Assembly: GCA_017883105.1 (NCBI GenBank)
Contig: JADGOF010000090.1
Coordinates: 1 to 7,821 of the forward strand
Origin: Acidimicrobiales bacterium
GTDB taxonomy: Bacteria > Actinomycetota > Acidimicrobiia > Acidimicrobiales > RAAP-2
Length of the DNA stretch: 7,821 nucleotides
Direction of reading: 5' to 3'
Shown here one piece after another: positions 1 to 5,663 of this stretch. How positions within the stretch are numbered: position 1 is the first letter of the stretch; each line of letters begins with the position of its first letter. The notes below the pieces were generated by a model. The model saw nothing but the letters and a program-made list of their open reading frames with translations, did not search any database and was not told the DNA's origin. Both the position numbers and the translations under genes were made by a program.

Positions 1-1
1 C

Positions 2-70
2 CTGGCCCGTCTGCTCGGCCACGACGTCGACCGTCCCCGGAACCTGGCCAAGGTGGTCACTGTCGAGTGA
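2..70 (+). CDS. glmS: Glutamine--fructose-6-phosphate aminotransferase, C-terminal end (partial)
   Basis: Only the last 22 codons and the TGA stop lie in the window; the gene starts upstream of base 1. The tail reads LARLLGHDVDRPRNLAKVVT then VE. The DxPRNLAK-VTVE ending is the near-invariant C-terminus of GlmS, which lies by the fructose-6-phosphate (isomerase) active site. GlmS makes glucosamine-6-phosphate from fructose-6-phosphate and glutamine, the first committed step to UDP-GlcNAc and peptidoglycan. The next gene, acpS, follows at once: a possible GTG start for it overlaps this stop in a GTGA junction. The glmS-acpS-nnr-alr order is a familiar actinobacterial arrangement and supports the call. 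The glutaminase domain and the rest of the isomerase domains cannot be judged here. Confidence 0.9.
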   Translation: MARLLGHDVDRPRNLAKVVTVE

Positions 71-132
71 GCGCCGGTGACCGTGCCGCCGCACTGACCC
101 GGATCGGTGAGCGGGCCGGTCGGACCCTGACC

Positions 133-136
133 GAGG
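133..136 (+). promoter_or_regulatory. Shine-Dalgarno candidate (GAGG) that decides the acpS start
   Basis: GAGG, part of a GAGGGGGG run at 133-140, is the best anti-SD match near the start of acpS. It sits 8 nt before a TTG codon at 145, an ideal spacing, and 20 nt before a GTG at 157. No comparable motif precedes the GTG at 67, although that codon could be reached by coupling to the glmS stop. Confidence 0.45.
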
Positions 137-144
137 GGGGGACG

Positions 145-579
145 TTGACCGGCACGGTGGTCGGCGTGGGCATCGATGCGGTGGACCTCGACCGGTTCCG
201 CCGGGTGCTGGGCCGCCGCACCCACATGGCCGGCCGGCTCTTCACCGAAGGGGAGCGGGCCTACGCCCGGGCGGCCGTCGACCCGATCCCCCGGATGTCC
301 ACTCGCTTCGCCGCCAAAGAGGCCACCATGAAGGCCCTCGGGGTCGGCCTGGGTGCCTTCCCGTTCGTGGATGTAGAGGTGGTGCGCGTCGGCCTCGATG
401 CCCCTGTGTTGGAACTTCACGGCGAGGCCGAGGAGTTGGCCGGCCGGCGAGGCGTGGTGCGGTGGCACCTCTCGTTGACCCATACCGACCTGGTGGCGAT
501 GGCCATCGTGGTCGCCGAAGGCGGACCGGGCAGTGGCGTGGTCGCCGAAGGTTCCCCGGACCGGCCTGCGAAGCCGTAG
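145..579 (+). CDS. acpS: Holo-[acyl-carrier-protein] synthase
   Basis: AcpS moves the 4'-phosphopantetheine arm of coenzyme A onto a serine of apo-acyl carrier protein in the cytoplasm, which activates it for fatty-acid synthesis. From the TTG at 145 the protein is 144 residues. It opens with VVGVGIDAVDLDRF (residues 5-18), the usual AcpS N-terminus, with metal-binding Asp11. It continues with FTEGERAYA, RFAAKEATMKALG (Lys58, Glu59, the second metal ligand) and the late LSLTHTD motif (His113). The frame is open back to a GTG at 67 that overlaps the glmS stop. That start would add 26 residues with no family counterpart, so I prefer 145, or GTG 157 as a second choice. Canonical AcpS ends near the IVVAE segment; the roughly 20 residues beyond it come partly from a 30-bp tandem duplication. 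Family assignment is firm, the start is not. Confidence 0.88.
   Translation: MTGTVVGVGIDAVDLDRFRRVLGRRTHMAGRLFTEGERAYARAAVDPIPRMSTRFAAKEATMKALGVGLGAFPFVDVEVVRVGLDAPVLELHGEAEELAGRRGVVRWHLSLTHTDLVAMAIVVAEGGPGSGVVAEGSPDRPAKP
507..551 (+). repeat. 15-bp perfect direct repeat, 30-bp period, inside the acpS tail
   Basis: CGTGGTCGCCGAAGG occurs at 507-521 and again at 537-551, exactly 30 bp (ten codons) apart. In the protein this gives VVAEGGPGSG followed by VVAEGSPDRP. The first copy is the end of the AcpS fold and the second lies in the extra tail. The bases after each 15-mer have diverged, so this looks like an old in-frame tandem duplication. Confidence 0.75.
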
Positions 580-590
580 CGTCGGGGACG

Positions 591-1982
591 ATGCAGCCGG
601 TCCTCACCCTCTCCGAAATGAATGCGGTCGACGCCCGGGCCCAGACCAACCTCCCGCTCGATGTGTTGGTGGGCCGGGCCGGACTGGCCGTGGCGGTGGC
701 CGCCATCGACCTGCTCGGGGGATCCTACGGACGCCGGGTGGTGGTCATCGCCGGGCGTGGCAACAACGGTGCCGACGGAAGAGTGGCCGCCGGTGTGTTG
801 GGCCGGCGCGGCGCACGGATCCACATCGTCGAGGCGGGCACGGTCGACGAGGTCGGCCCGGCCGATCTGGTCATCGACGCCGCCTACGGCACCGGTTTCC
901 GGGGCGAGTACCGCTCGCCCACGGTGGTGCCGGGGACGCCGGTCCTGGCCGTCGACATTCCTTCGGGGGTCCGGGGCGACACCGGCGAGATCTCGGGCGC
1001 ACCCTGCGCCGCCACACGGACGGTGACCTTCGTGGCCCTCAAACCCGGGCTGGTCCAGGGCGCTGGTCGACAACTGGCCGGTGAGGTGACGGTGGCCGAC
1101 ATCGGACTCGACCCCGGTGCCTCCCGCATCTCGGTGATGGACGACGGCGACGTGGCCGCCCTCTTGCCGGTTCGGGAGTACTCGGGCAACAAGTGGTCCG
1201 CCGCCGTGCTGGTGGTGGCCGGCTCGCCCGGCATGACCGGCGCTGCGGCCCTCTGTGCCCGATCGGCCTACCGCTGCGGTGCGGGTATGGTCCGCCTGGG
1301 TGTGCCCGGCGGCGACCTGTCCGACAGTCCGGCATCCGAGACGGTGGGCGTCTCGCTTCCCGCGCACGGTTGGGCCACCGACGCGCTGGAGGTGGCCGCC
1401 CGGTGCTCGGTGGTCGTCCTCGGACCCGGTCTGGGTCGGGATCCTTTGATTGCCGGTGAGGTGAGGCGCATAGTCGAAGCGTCGCCGGTTCCGGTGGTGG
1501 CCGACGCCGACGCCCTCTTCGCACTGGGGAGGGTGGACGAGCAACCGTTGGGCCCTGCCCGATCGACCGTGGTGCTGACCCCCCACGACGGAGAGTACGG
1601 ACAGCTGACCGGTGACCGTCCCGGTGCAGACCGGATCGACGCGTCCTGCCGTCTGGCTGCATCGTCGGGAGCGGTAGTCCTTCTGAAGGGACCGACCACC
1701 GCCGTGGCCGACCCGGAGGGTCGGGTGCTCATCGGGACGGCCGGCACGTCACAACTGGCCACGGCCGGCACCGGAGACGTCCTGTCGGGAATGATCGGGG
1801 CGATGATCTCCCGCGGGGTGCCACCCGCAGAAGCGGCCGCTCTGGCCGCCCACGTGCATGGCCGGGCTGCGGCCCGCGGCCCGGTGGAGGGCCTCATTGC
1901 CGGCGATCTCCCCGATCTGGTCTCACACGTGCTGTCGGAGCTCCGCACCTCCACCGGCAAGGGAGCGGTGTCCCGTGGCTGA
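591..1982 (+). CDS. nnr: Bifunctional NAD(P)H-hydrate repair enzyme (epimerase + ADP-dependent dehydratase)
   Basis: This 463-residue protein repairs NADHX and NADPHX, the hydrated dead-end forms of the nicotinamide cofactors. The N-terminal YjeF_N-type epimerase domain (about 1-185) interconverts the R and S hydrates. It has a dinucleotide-type loop VVIAGRGNNGADG (51-63; the family form is usually NNGGDG), then VIDAAYGTG (Asp96) and VDIPSG (121-126). The C-terminal ribokinase-like domain (about 198-463) dehydrates the S form using ADP. It has VLGPGLGRD (276-284), VVLTPHDGEYGQL (327-339), LLKGPTT (364-370) and the catalytic AGTGD (Asp396). The length suits the fused enzyme (E. coli about 515). 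One deviation: the usual MENAG-like stretch is VGRAG (27-31). ATG 591 is chosen because the epimerase fold begins there with LTLSEM; it lies 11 nt after acpS, with only a weak GGGGA before it. A TAGCGT hexamer at 577-582 would also suit a leaderless start, but this is weak. Confidence 0.93.
   Translation: MQPVLTLSEMNAVDARAQTNLPLDVLVGRAGLAVAVAAIDLLGGSYGRRVVVIAGRGNNGADGRVAAGVLGRRGARIHIVEAGTVDEVGPADLVIDAAYGTGFRGEYRSPTVVPGTPVLAVDIPSGVRGDTGEISGAPCAATRTVTFVALKPGLVQGAGRQLAGEVTVADIGLDPGASRISVMDDGDVAALLPVREYSGNKWSAAVLVVAGSPGMTGAAALCARSAYRCGAGMVRLGVPGGDLSDSPASETVGVSLPAHGWATDALEVAARCSVVVLGPGLGRDPLIAGEVRRIVEASPVPVVADADALFALGRVDEQPLGPARSTVVLTPHDGEYGQLTGDRPGADRIDASCRLAASSGAVVLLKGPTTAVADPEGRVLIGTAGTSQLATAGTGDVLSGMIGAMISRGVPPAEAAALAAHVHGRAAARGPVEGLIAGDLPDLVSHVLSELRTSTGKGAVSRG
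1961..1965 (+). promoter_or_regulatory. Shine-Dalgarno of alr, inside the end of nnr
   Basis: GGGAG lies 9 nt before the GTG at 1975, within the last codons of nnr. It supports GTG 1975 over in-frame upstream starts such as ATG 1858, which would add 39 residues unlike any racemase. Confidence 0.55.
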
Positions 1983-3159
1983 CCGGTGGCGGCCGGTGTG
2001 GGCCGACATCGATCTCGACGCGCTGCGTCACAACGCGTCGCTGGTGAGCCGAGTGGCCGGCCCGGCTGCGTTGTGTGCAGTGGTCAAGGCCGACGGCTAC
2101 GGACACGGTGGCTTGCCGGCGGCCCGGGCCGCGCTGGACGGCGGCGCCTCGTGGTTGGCCGTGGCCCTGGTTGAGGAAGGGGTCACCTTGCGCGAAGCCG
2201 GCATCGATGCACCGATCCTCCTCCTGTCCGAGCCGCCGGTGGAGGCCATGGCCGAAACGGTGGCCCGGTGGTTGGTCCCCACCGTCTACACCCGCGGCGG
2301 CCTGGAGGCACTCGACCGGGTAGCCGGAGCCGCCGCATCCGGCCCGATCGACGTCCACCTCAAGGTGGACACCGGGATGCACCGGGTCGGTGCCGACGCC
2401 GCCGATGTGCTTTGCCTGACCGAGGTGATCACCGGCAGCCACGCCCTCCGGCTGGGCGCCGTGTGGACCCATCTGGCCGTGGCCGACGGGGCCGACGCGA
2501 CCGATCAGGAGTTCACCCAGGTCCAACTCGACCGGTTCGACGCCGCGCTGGCGACGCTGGCCGCGGCCGGCCACGTTCCACCTGTGACCCACGTGGCCAA
2601 CTCGGCGGGGACCATTGCCTGGCCGGCCGCCCGTCGCGACATGGTCCGGTGCGGAATCACCCTCTACGGGGTGGCCCCCACCAGGGCCCTGGCCGATGCC
2701 TTCACCGCACGGACCGGCGGTGAACGGCTGCGGCCGGTGCTCTCCCTCCGCACCAGGATCACCTTCGTCCGCGACCTCGCCTCCGGCGAGCGTCTCTCCT
2801 ACGGCCGACGACGGCCGTTGCCCGAGCGCTCGACGGTGGCCACCGCTCCCATCGGGTACGCCGACGGCGTGCCACGGCGGCTCTTCGACGTAGGCGGAGA
2901 GGTGCTGGTCGGGGGGGTCCGCCGGCCCCTGGCCGGCGTGGTGACCATGGACCAGATCGTGGTCGACTGCGGACCGGTGGGATCCGCCCCGGTGCAGGTG
3001 GGGGACGAGGTCGTCCTGCTCGGTCGCCAGGGATCCGAGGAGGTCACCGCCACCGAGTGGGCCGACCTGCTCGGCACCATCAACTACGAGGTGCTGTGCG
3101 GCATCGGACCGCGGGTGCCGCGCCTCATCCACGGCGGGGACGCCCACCCCCCGCGCTGA
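1975..3159 (+). CDS. alr: Alanine racemase (PLP-dependent)
   Basis: Alr interconverts L- and D-alanine and so supplies D-Ala for peptidoglycan. The 394-residue length is normal. The N-terminal PLP barrel starts WADIDLDALRHN and carries the cofactor lysine in VVKADGYGHG (Lys38, with Tyr42). LKVDTGMHRVG (129-139) holds the lysine that is carbamylated in some homologues (Lys130) and Arg137, which contacts substrate or cofactor. The second catalytic base is Tyr276 in RLSYGR, contributed across the dimer. Next come PIGYADG (292-298), VTMDQIVVD (Met325-Asp326, where many relatives have CMD) and INYEVLCGIGPRVPR (Tyr371). Every key residue is present, so it should be active. The GTG start overlaps nnr by 8 nt and has a good Shine-Dalgarno, so translation of the two is probably coupled. 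It is likely the last gene of the glmS-acpS-nnr-alr unit. Confidence 0.95.
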   Translation: MADRWRPVWADIDLDALRHNASLVSRVAGPAALCAVVKADGYGHGGLPAARAALDGGASWLAVALVEEGVTLREAGIDAPILLLSEPPVEAMAETVARWLVPTVYTRGGLEALDRVAGAAASGPIDVHLKVDTGMHRVGADAADVLCLTEVITGSHALRLGAVWTHLAVADGADATDQEFTQVQLDRFDAALATLAAAGHVPPVTHVANSAGTIAWPAARRDMVRCGITLYGVAPTRALADAFTARTGGERLRPVLSLRTRITFVRDLASGERLSYGRRRPLPERSTVATAPIGYADGVPRRLFDVGGEVLVGGVRRPLAGVVTMDQIVVDCGPVGSAPVQVGDEVVLLGRQGSEEVTATEWADLLGTINYEVLCGIGPRVPRLIHGGDAHPPR

Positions 3160-3187
3160 CCGGGGACGGCCAACCCTCGTCGGGCAG

Positions 3188-3193
3188 TACCAT
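3188..3193 (+). promoter_or_regulatory. Candidate -10 box for a leaderless udg transcript
   Basis: TACCAT fits the actinobacterial TANNNT -10 pattern and is followed by six bases and then the GTG at 3200. That places the expected transcription start on the G of the start codon. There is no Shine-Dalgarno before this GTG, and I see no convincing -35 box 16-18 bp upstream. It sits in the 40-nt gap after alr, which suggests that udg can be transcribed separately. Confidence 0.45.
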
Positions 3194-3199
3194 GCGGCC

Positions 3200-3766
3200 G
3201 TGGCACCGGGCACCGAACTGGCCGACCTCGCCCTTGAGGCAGCCGGATGCACCAGGTGCGCCCTGGCCGGTGGGCGGACCCAGGTGGTGTTTGGCGTGGG
3301 TGACCCCGAAGCCGACCTGATGTTCGTGGGTGAGGCGCCGGGCCGCGACGAGGACCTACAGGGTCAGCCGTTCGTCGGCCGGTCGGGCAAGCTGCTCGAC
3401 CGCCTCCTGATCGAGGAGCTGGGCGTCGACCGCAGCCGCTGCTACATCGCCAACGTGGTCAAGTGCCGTCCCCCGGACAATCGTGATCCGAAGGCCGACG
3501 AGATCGCCGCTTGTCGCCCGTACTTGGCCGAACAGCTCCGGCTGATCCACCCCAAGGTGGTGGTGACGCTCGGGAACTTCGCTACCAAGCTCCTCCTCGG
3601 GACCGAACTGGGTATCACCAAGGTCCGGGGGAAGGCCTACCCACAAGACGGGTGGCAACTGGTCCCGACCTACCATCCCGCGGCCGCACTGCGATCGGGA
3701 GGCGTGGTGCTCGCCGAGATGCGGGCCGATCTGATCCGGGCCAAGCAGCTGGTGGGATGGAGTTGA
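3200..3766 (+). CDS. Uracil-DNA glycosylase, family 4 (iron-sulfur type)
   Basis: Family 4 glycosylases remove uracil produced by cytosine deamination from DNA, starting base-excision repair. The 188-residue protein has the family pattern in order: the first cluster cysteines Cys17 and Cys20 (GCTRC), the catalytic-region motif GEAPGRDEDLQGQPFVGRSG (44-63), NVVKCRPPDNRDP (Cys89), Cys105 in AACRPYL, and the late YHPAAALR motif (His159). The four cysteines should hold a [4Fe-4S] cluster. GEAPG rather than GLAPG argues for family 4 over family 5. GTG 3200 is the first start in the open frame; the ATG at 3192 is out of frame. The gene overlaps tsaE by 10 nt, so it heads the tsaE-tsaB-rimI set. High GC raises deamination load, but a functional link to tRNA modification is not shown. 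A SAUGT-like DNA-binding variant is possible, though the motifs fit a normal enzyme. Confidence 0.92.
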   Translation: MAPGTELADLALEAAGCTRCALAGGRTQVVFGVGDPEADLMFVGEAPGRDEDLQGQPFVGRSGKLLDRLLIEELGVDRSRCYIANVVKCRPPDNRDPKADEIAACRPYLAEQLRLIHPKVVVTLGNFATKLLLGTELGITKVRGKAYPQDGWQLVPTYHPAAALRSGGVVLAEMRADLIRAKQLVGWS

Positions 3767-4278
3767 GCGAGCCTCTCGTACTGGCCGTGACCGGGGCGGA
3801 CCACACCCGCTCGGTGGCCGCGGCCATAGCCCGCCAGTGTGAGCCCGGCGATGTGCTGCTGCTGGCGGGCGACCTCGGAGCGGGGAAGACCACCTTCGCC
3901 CAGGGGTTCGCCCGGGCGCTCGGCATCACCGAGCCGGTGACCAGCCCCACCTTCACCCTGGTCCGTCAGTATCCAGTGTCCGGAAGCGGCGAGCGTCCGC
4001 TTCAGACGCTGTTCCATGCCGACGTCTACCGTCTCGGCCACCTCCAGGAGATCGCCGATCTCGGACTGGGTGAGTTGGTCGAAGACGGGGGCGTGGCCCT
4101 GGTCGAATGGGGCGACTTGGCCGAGCCGGTGCTCGGGGAGGGTGCGCTGTCGGTGCACCTGGCCGGGGACGATGGATGGGACGACCACCGCACGATCACG
4201 GTGAGCGCGGGCCGGAGTTGGTACGGCCGTTGGGACGCGCTGTCCTCGGCACTCGGGGAATGGAAGGTGGTCCGATGA
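3757..4278 (+). CDS. tsaE: tRNA threonylcarbamoyladenosine biosynthesis ATPase TsaE
   Basis: TsaE is the small ATPase that works with TsaB and TsaD to install t6A at position 37 of tRNAs reading ANN codons. The 173-residue protein has the family markers: Walker A GDLGAGKTT (38-46, Lys44), the SPTF segment (63-66) after TEPVT, HADVYRL (87-93) and VEWGD (116-120). A short insert, SGSGERPLQT (75-84), separates the SPTFTLVRQY strand from HADVYRL. The ATG at 3757 overlaps the end of udg by 10 nt. An in-frame TTG at 3763 would instead give a 4-nt TTGA overlap and sits better behind the GGTGGG at 3751-3756, so the exact start is uncertain by two codons. The stop overlaps the tsaB start. Function is assigned with confidence from motifs and neighbours. 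Confidence 0.95.
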   Translation: MELSEPLVLAVTGADHTRSVAAAIARQCEPGDVLLLAGDLGAGKTTFAQGFARALGITEPVTSPTFTLVRQYPVSGSGERPLQTLFHADVYRLGHLQEIADLGLGELVEDGGVALVEWGDLAEPVLGEGALSVHLAGDDGWDDHRTITVSAGRSWYGRWDALSSALGEWKVVR

Positions 4279-5069
4279 CTCTGCTGGCCATCGAGTCGGC
4301 CACCGACATGGTGGGGGTGGCCCTCGTGGGCGGCGTCGGCGGGCCGGTCGAACGGGTCCACTTGGGTGGACGCCTCCACGCCGAGCTGCTGGCCCCGGCG
4401 ATCGAGGAGGTATGCGCGCTCGCTGGTTGCACCATCGGGGAGATCACCGGGGTGACCGTCGATGTCGGGCCCGGGCTGTTCACCGGCCTGCGGGTCGGCG
4501 TGGCCACGGCCAAGGCGCTGGCCCAGGGCCTTGGCTGCCGGGTCCTCGGGGTAAGCAGCCTGGACATCCTGGCCTCGGCGGCAGTCGGACAGGACGACGC
4601 CGAGGCTCCCCGGCTGGTAGTGCCGGTGATCGACGCCCGGCGGGGCGAGGTATTCACCGCGGCCTACCACTTCGAATGGTTGGCCGAACACGCGGAGGTG
4701 TCGGATCCGGCGTCGATCCGGGAGGACCGGTTGGAGCCCATGTCGCCCGGGGACCTGGTGGAGTGGCTGCTCGACCTGAGCTCCGAGGTCGGTTCGGTGA
4801 TGGTGGTGGGTGACGGCGCCGTCCGGTACCGCCGGCTCCTCTCGGTCCATCCCTCCCTCGACCTCCGTCTGGCCGACGAGCTGTCGGGACCGCCGCCTCT
4901 GGCCCTGGCCCGGTTGGCCACCGCACGCCTGTCCGACGGCGGAACCGAGACCCTGGCCCCCGAGGATCTGGTGCCCGACTACCGGCGGCATGCCGATGCG
5001 CGGATCAACTGGGAGGAGCGGGCACCTCGGACCGCGGGTGCGACCCCGTCGGATCCCACCCGGTCATGA
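4275..5069 (+). CDS. tsaB: tRNA threonylcarbamoyltransferase complex dimerisation subunit TsaB
   Basis: TsaB is the scaffold partner of TsaD in t6A synthesis. It has the ASKHA fold of TsaD but lacks the metal-binding histidines and is not itself catalytic. The 264-residue protein opens LLAIESATD, has GPGLFTGLRVG (65-75, usually GPGSFTGLRIG), then VVPVIDARRGEVFTAAY (115-131). The C-terminal stretch LVPDYRRHADARINWEER (242-259) matches the end of family members. The ATG at 4275 overlaps the tsaE stop (ATGA), with GGAAGG at 4262-4267 placed 7 nt upstream as Shine-Dalgarno. Its stop overlaps rimI in the same ATGA manner. The last 10-12 residues (TAGATPSDPTRS) are a low-complexity tail beyond the conserved core. 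Confidence 0.95.
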   Translation: MTLLAIESATDMVGVALVGGVGGPVERVHLGGRLHAELLAPAIEEVCALAGCTIGEITGVTVDVGPGLFTGLRVGVATAKALAQGLGCRVLGVSSLDILASAAVGQDDAEAPRLVVPVIDARRGEVFTAAYHFEWLAEHAEVSDPASIREDRLEPMSPGDLVEWLLDLSSEVGSVMVVGDGAVRYRRLLSVHPSLDLRLADELSGPPPLALARLATARLSDGGTETLAPEDLVPDYRRHADARINWEERAPRTAGATPSDPTRS

Positions 5070-5620
5070 CCGCGGCACCCGGCCGGTCACTCGTCCCGCA
5101 CGAGGTCATAGTCGCCCCGATGCGCACCAAGGACCTCAAGGCCGTCCTCAAGATCGAAGAGGCGGTCTTCCACGAGCCTTGGTCCCACCGGCTGTTCGTC
5201 GAGGAGCTGGCCCAACGCACCTCCCGGGCCTATCGGGCCGCCTGGGTGGGGCCGCGTATCGTCGGCTTCGCCGGCCAGATGTTCATCGACGACGAATCGC
5301 ACGTGAACAACATCGCCGTCGACCCCGGATGGCAGGGTCGGAGCTTGGGCACGGTGCTCATGCTGGACCTGGTCCGCACCGCCCTGGCCCGTGGCGTCCG
5401 CCACCTCACCCTCGAGGTCAGGGTGGGCAACGAGTCGGCGCTGGCGCTCTACGGACGTTTTGGCATGGCCCCGGTGGGGGTCCGGCCCAACTACTACCCC
5501 GAGGGGCACGATGCCCTGATCATGTGGGCGCAAGACATCGACACCGACGAGTACACGGCCCGGTTGTCCAGCATCGAGGCCTCGCTTCCTCCGGGGCTCG
5601 GGCTTTCCTCGCGCCAGTAG
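5066..5620 (+). CDS. rimI: Ribosomal protein bS18-alanine N-acetyltransferase-like GNAT enzyme
   Basis: RimI-type GNAT enzymes acetylate the N-terminal amine of proteins, classically ribosomal protein S18, using acetyl-CoA. The 184-residue protein has the RimI layout: APMRTKDLKAVLKIEEAVF (17-35), EPWS (37-40), the core strand NNIAVDPGWQ (81-90), LEVRVGNESALALYGRFG (116-133) with Tyr129, and a closing VRPNYYPEGHDALIMW (139-154). The acetyl-CoA loop, normally Q/RxxGxG/A, reads QGRSLG (90-95), so the first glycine is serine. About 25 residues after the GNAT core (DIDTDEY to the end) have no recognised motif. ATG 5066 shares an ATGA with the tsaB stop and has no clear Shine-Dalgarno, so re-initiation is likely. 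The tsaB-rimI-tsaD neighbourhood is the classic setting for rimI. Substrate choice cannot be read from sequence. Confidence 0.9.
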   Translation: MTAAPGRSLVPHEVIVAPMRTKDLKAVLKIEEAVFHEPWSHRLFVEELAQRTSRAYRAAWVGPRIVGFAGQMFIDDESHVNNIAVDPGWQGRSLGTVLMLDLVRTALARGVRHLTLEVRVGNESALALYGRFGMAPVGVRPNYYPEGHDALIMWAQDIDTDEYTARLSSIEASLPPGLGLSSRQ

Positions 5621-5649
5621 GCCCCGGTGTTCATCCCGCGGCGTGTCGC

Positions 5650-5655
5650 TAACCT
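5650..5655 (+). promoter_or_regulatory. Candidate -10 box for a leaderless tsaD transcript
   Basis: TAACCT matches TANNNT and lies eight bases before ATG 5664, so transcription would start at or within a couple of bases of the start codon. The 43-nt gap after rimI has no Shine-Dalgarno near the ATG. A TGTTCA at 5628-5633 is a poor -35 candidate. Confidence 0.45.
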
Positions 5656-5663
5656 CCCCTGTC

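Noticed and set aside
577..590. TAGCGT hexamer eight bases before nnr ATG as a leaderless promoter
   Set aside because: It matches TANNNT, but it contains the acpS stop codon, lies within a tight operon, and a weak GGGGA is present. Too little to list as a promoter.
417..1586. 389-codon minus-strand open frame opposite acpS/nnr
   Set aside because: Low-complexity composition (His, Gly, Arg), no recognisable domain, and fully opposite conserved genes; a high-GC shadow.
1894..3252. 452-codon open frame on the minus strand opposite alr
   Set aside because: Its translation is Gly/His/Pro-rich with no motif and it lies opposite a gene with every Alr catalytic residue. Long antisense frames are expected in high-GC coding DNA.
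4026..4991. 321-codon minus-strand open frame opposite tsaE/tsaB
   Set aside because: No domain signature and completely antisense to two well-supported genes.
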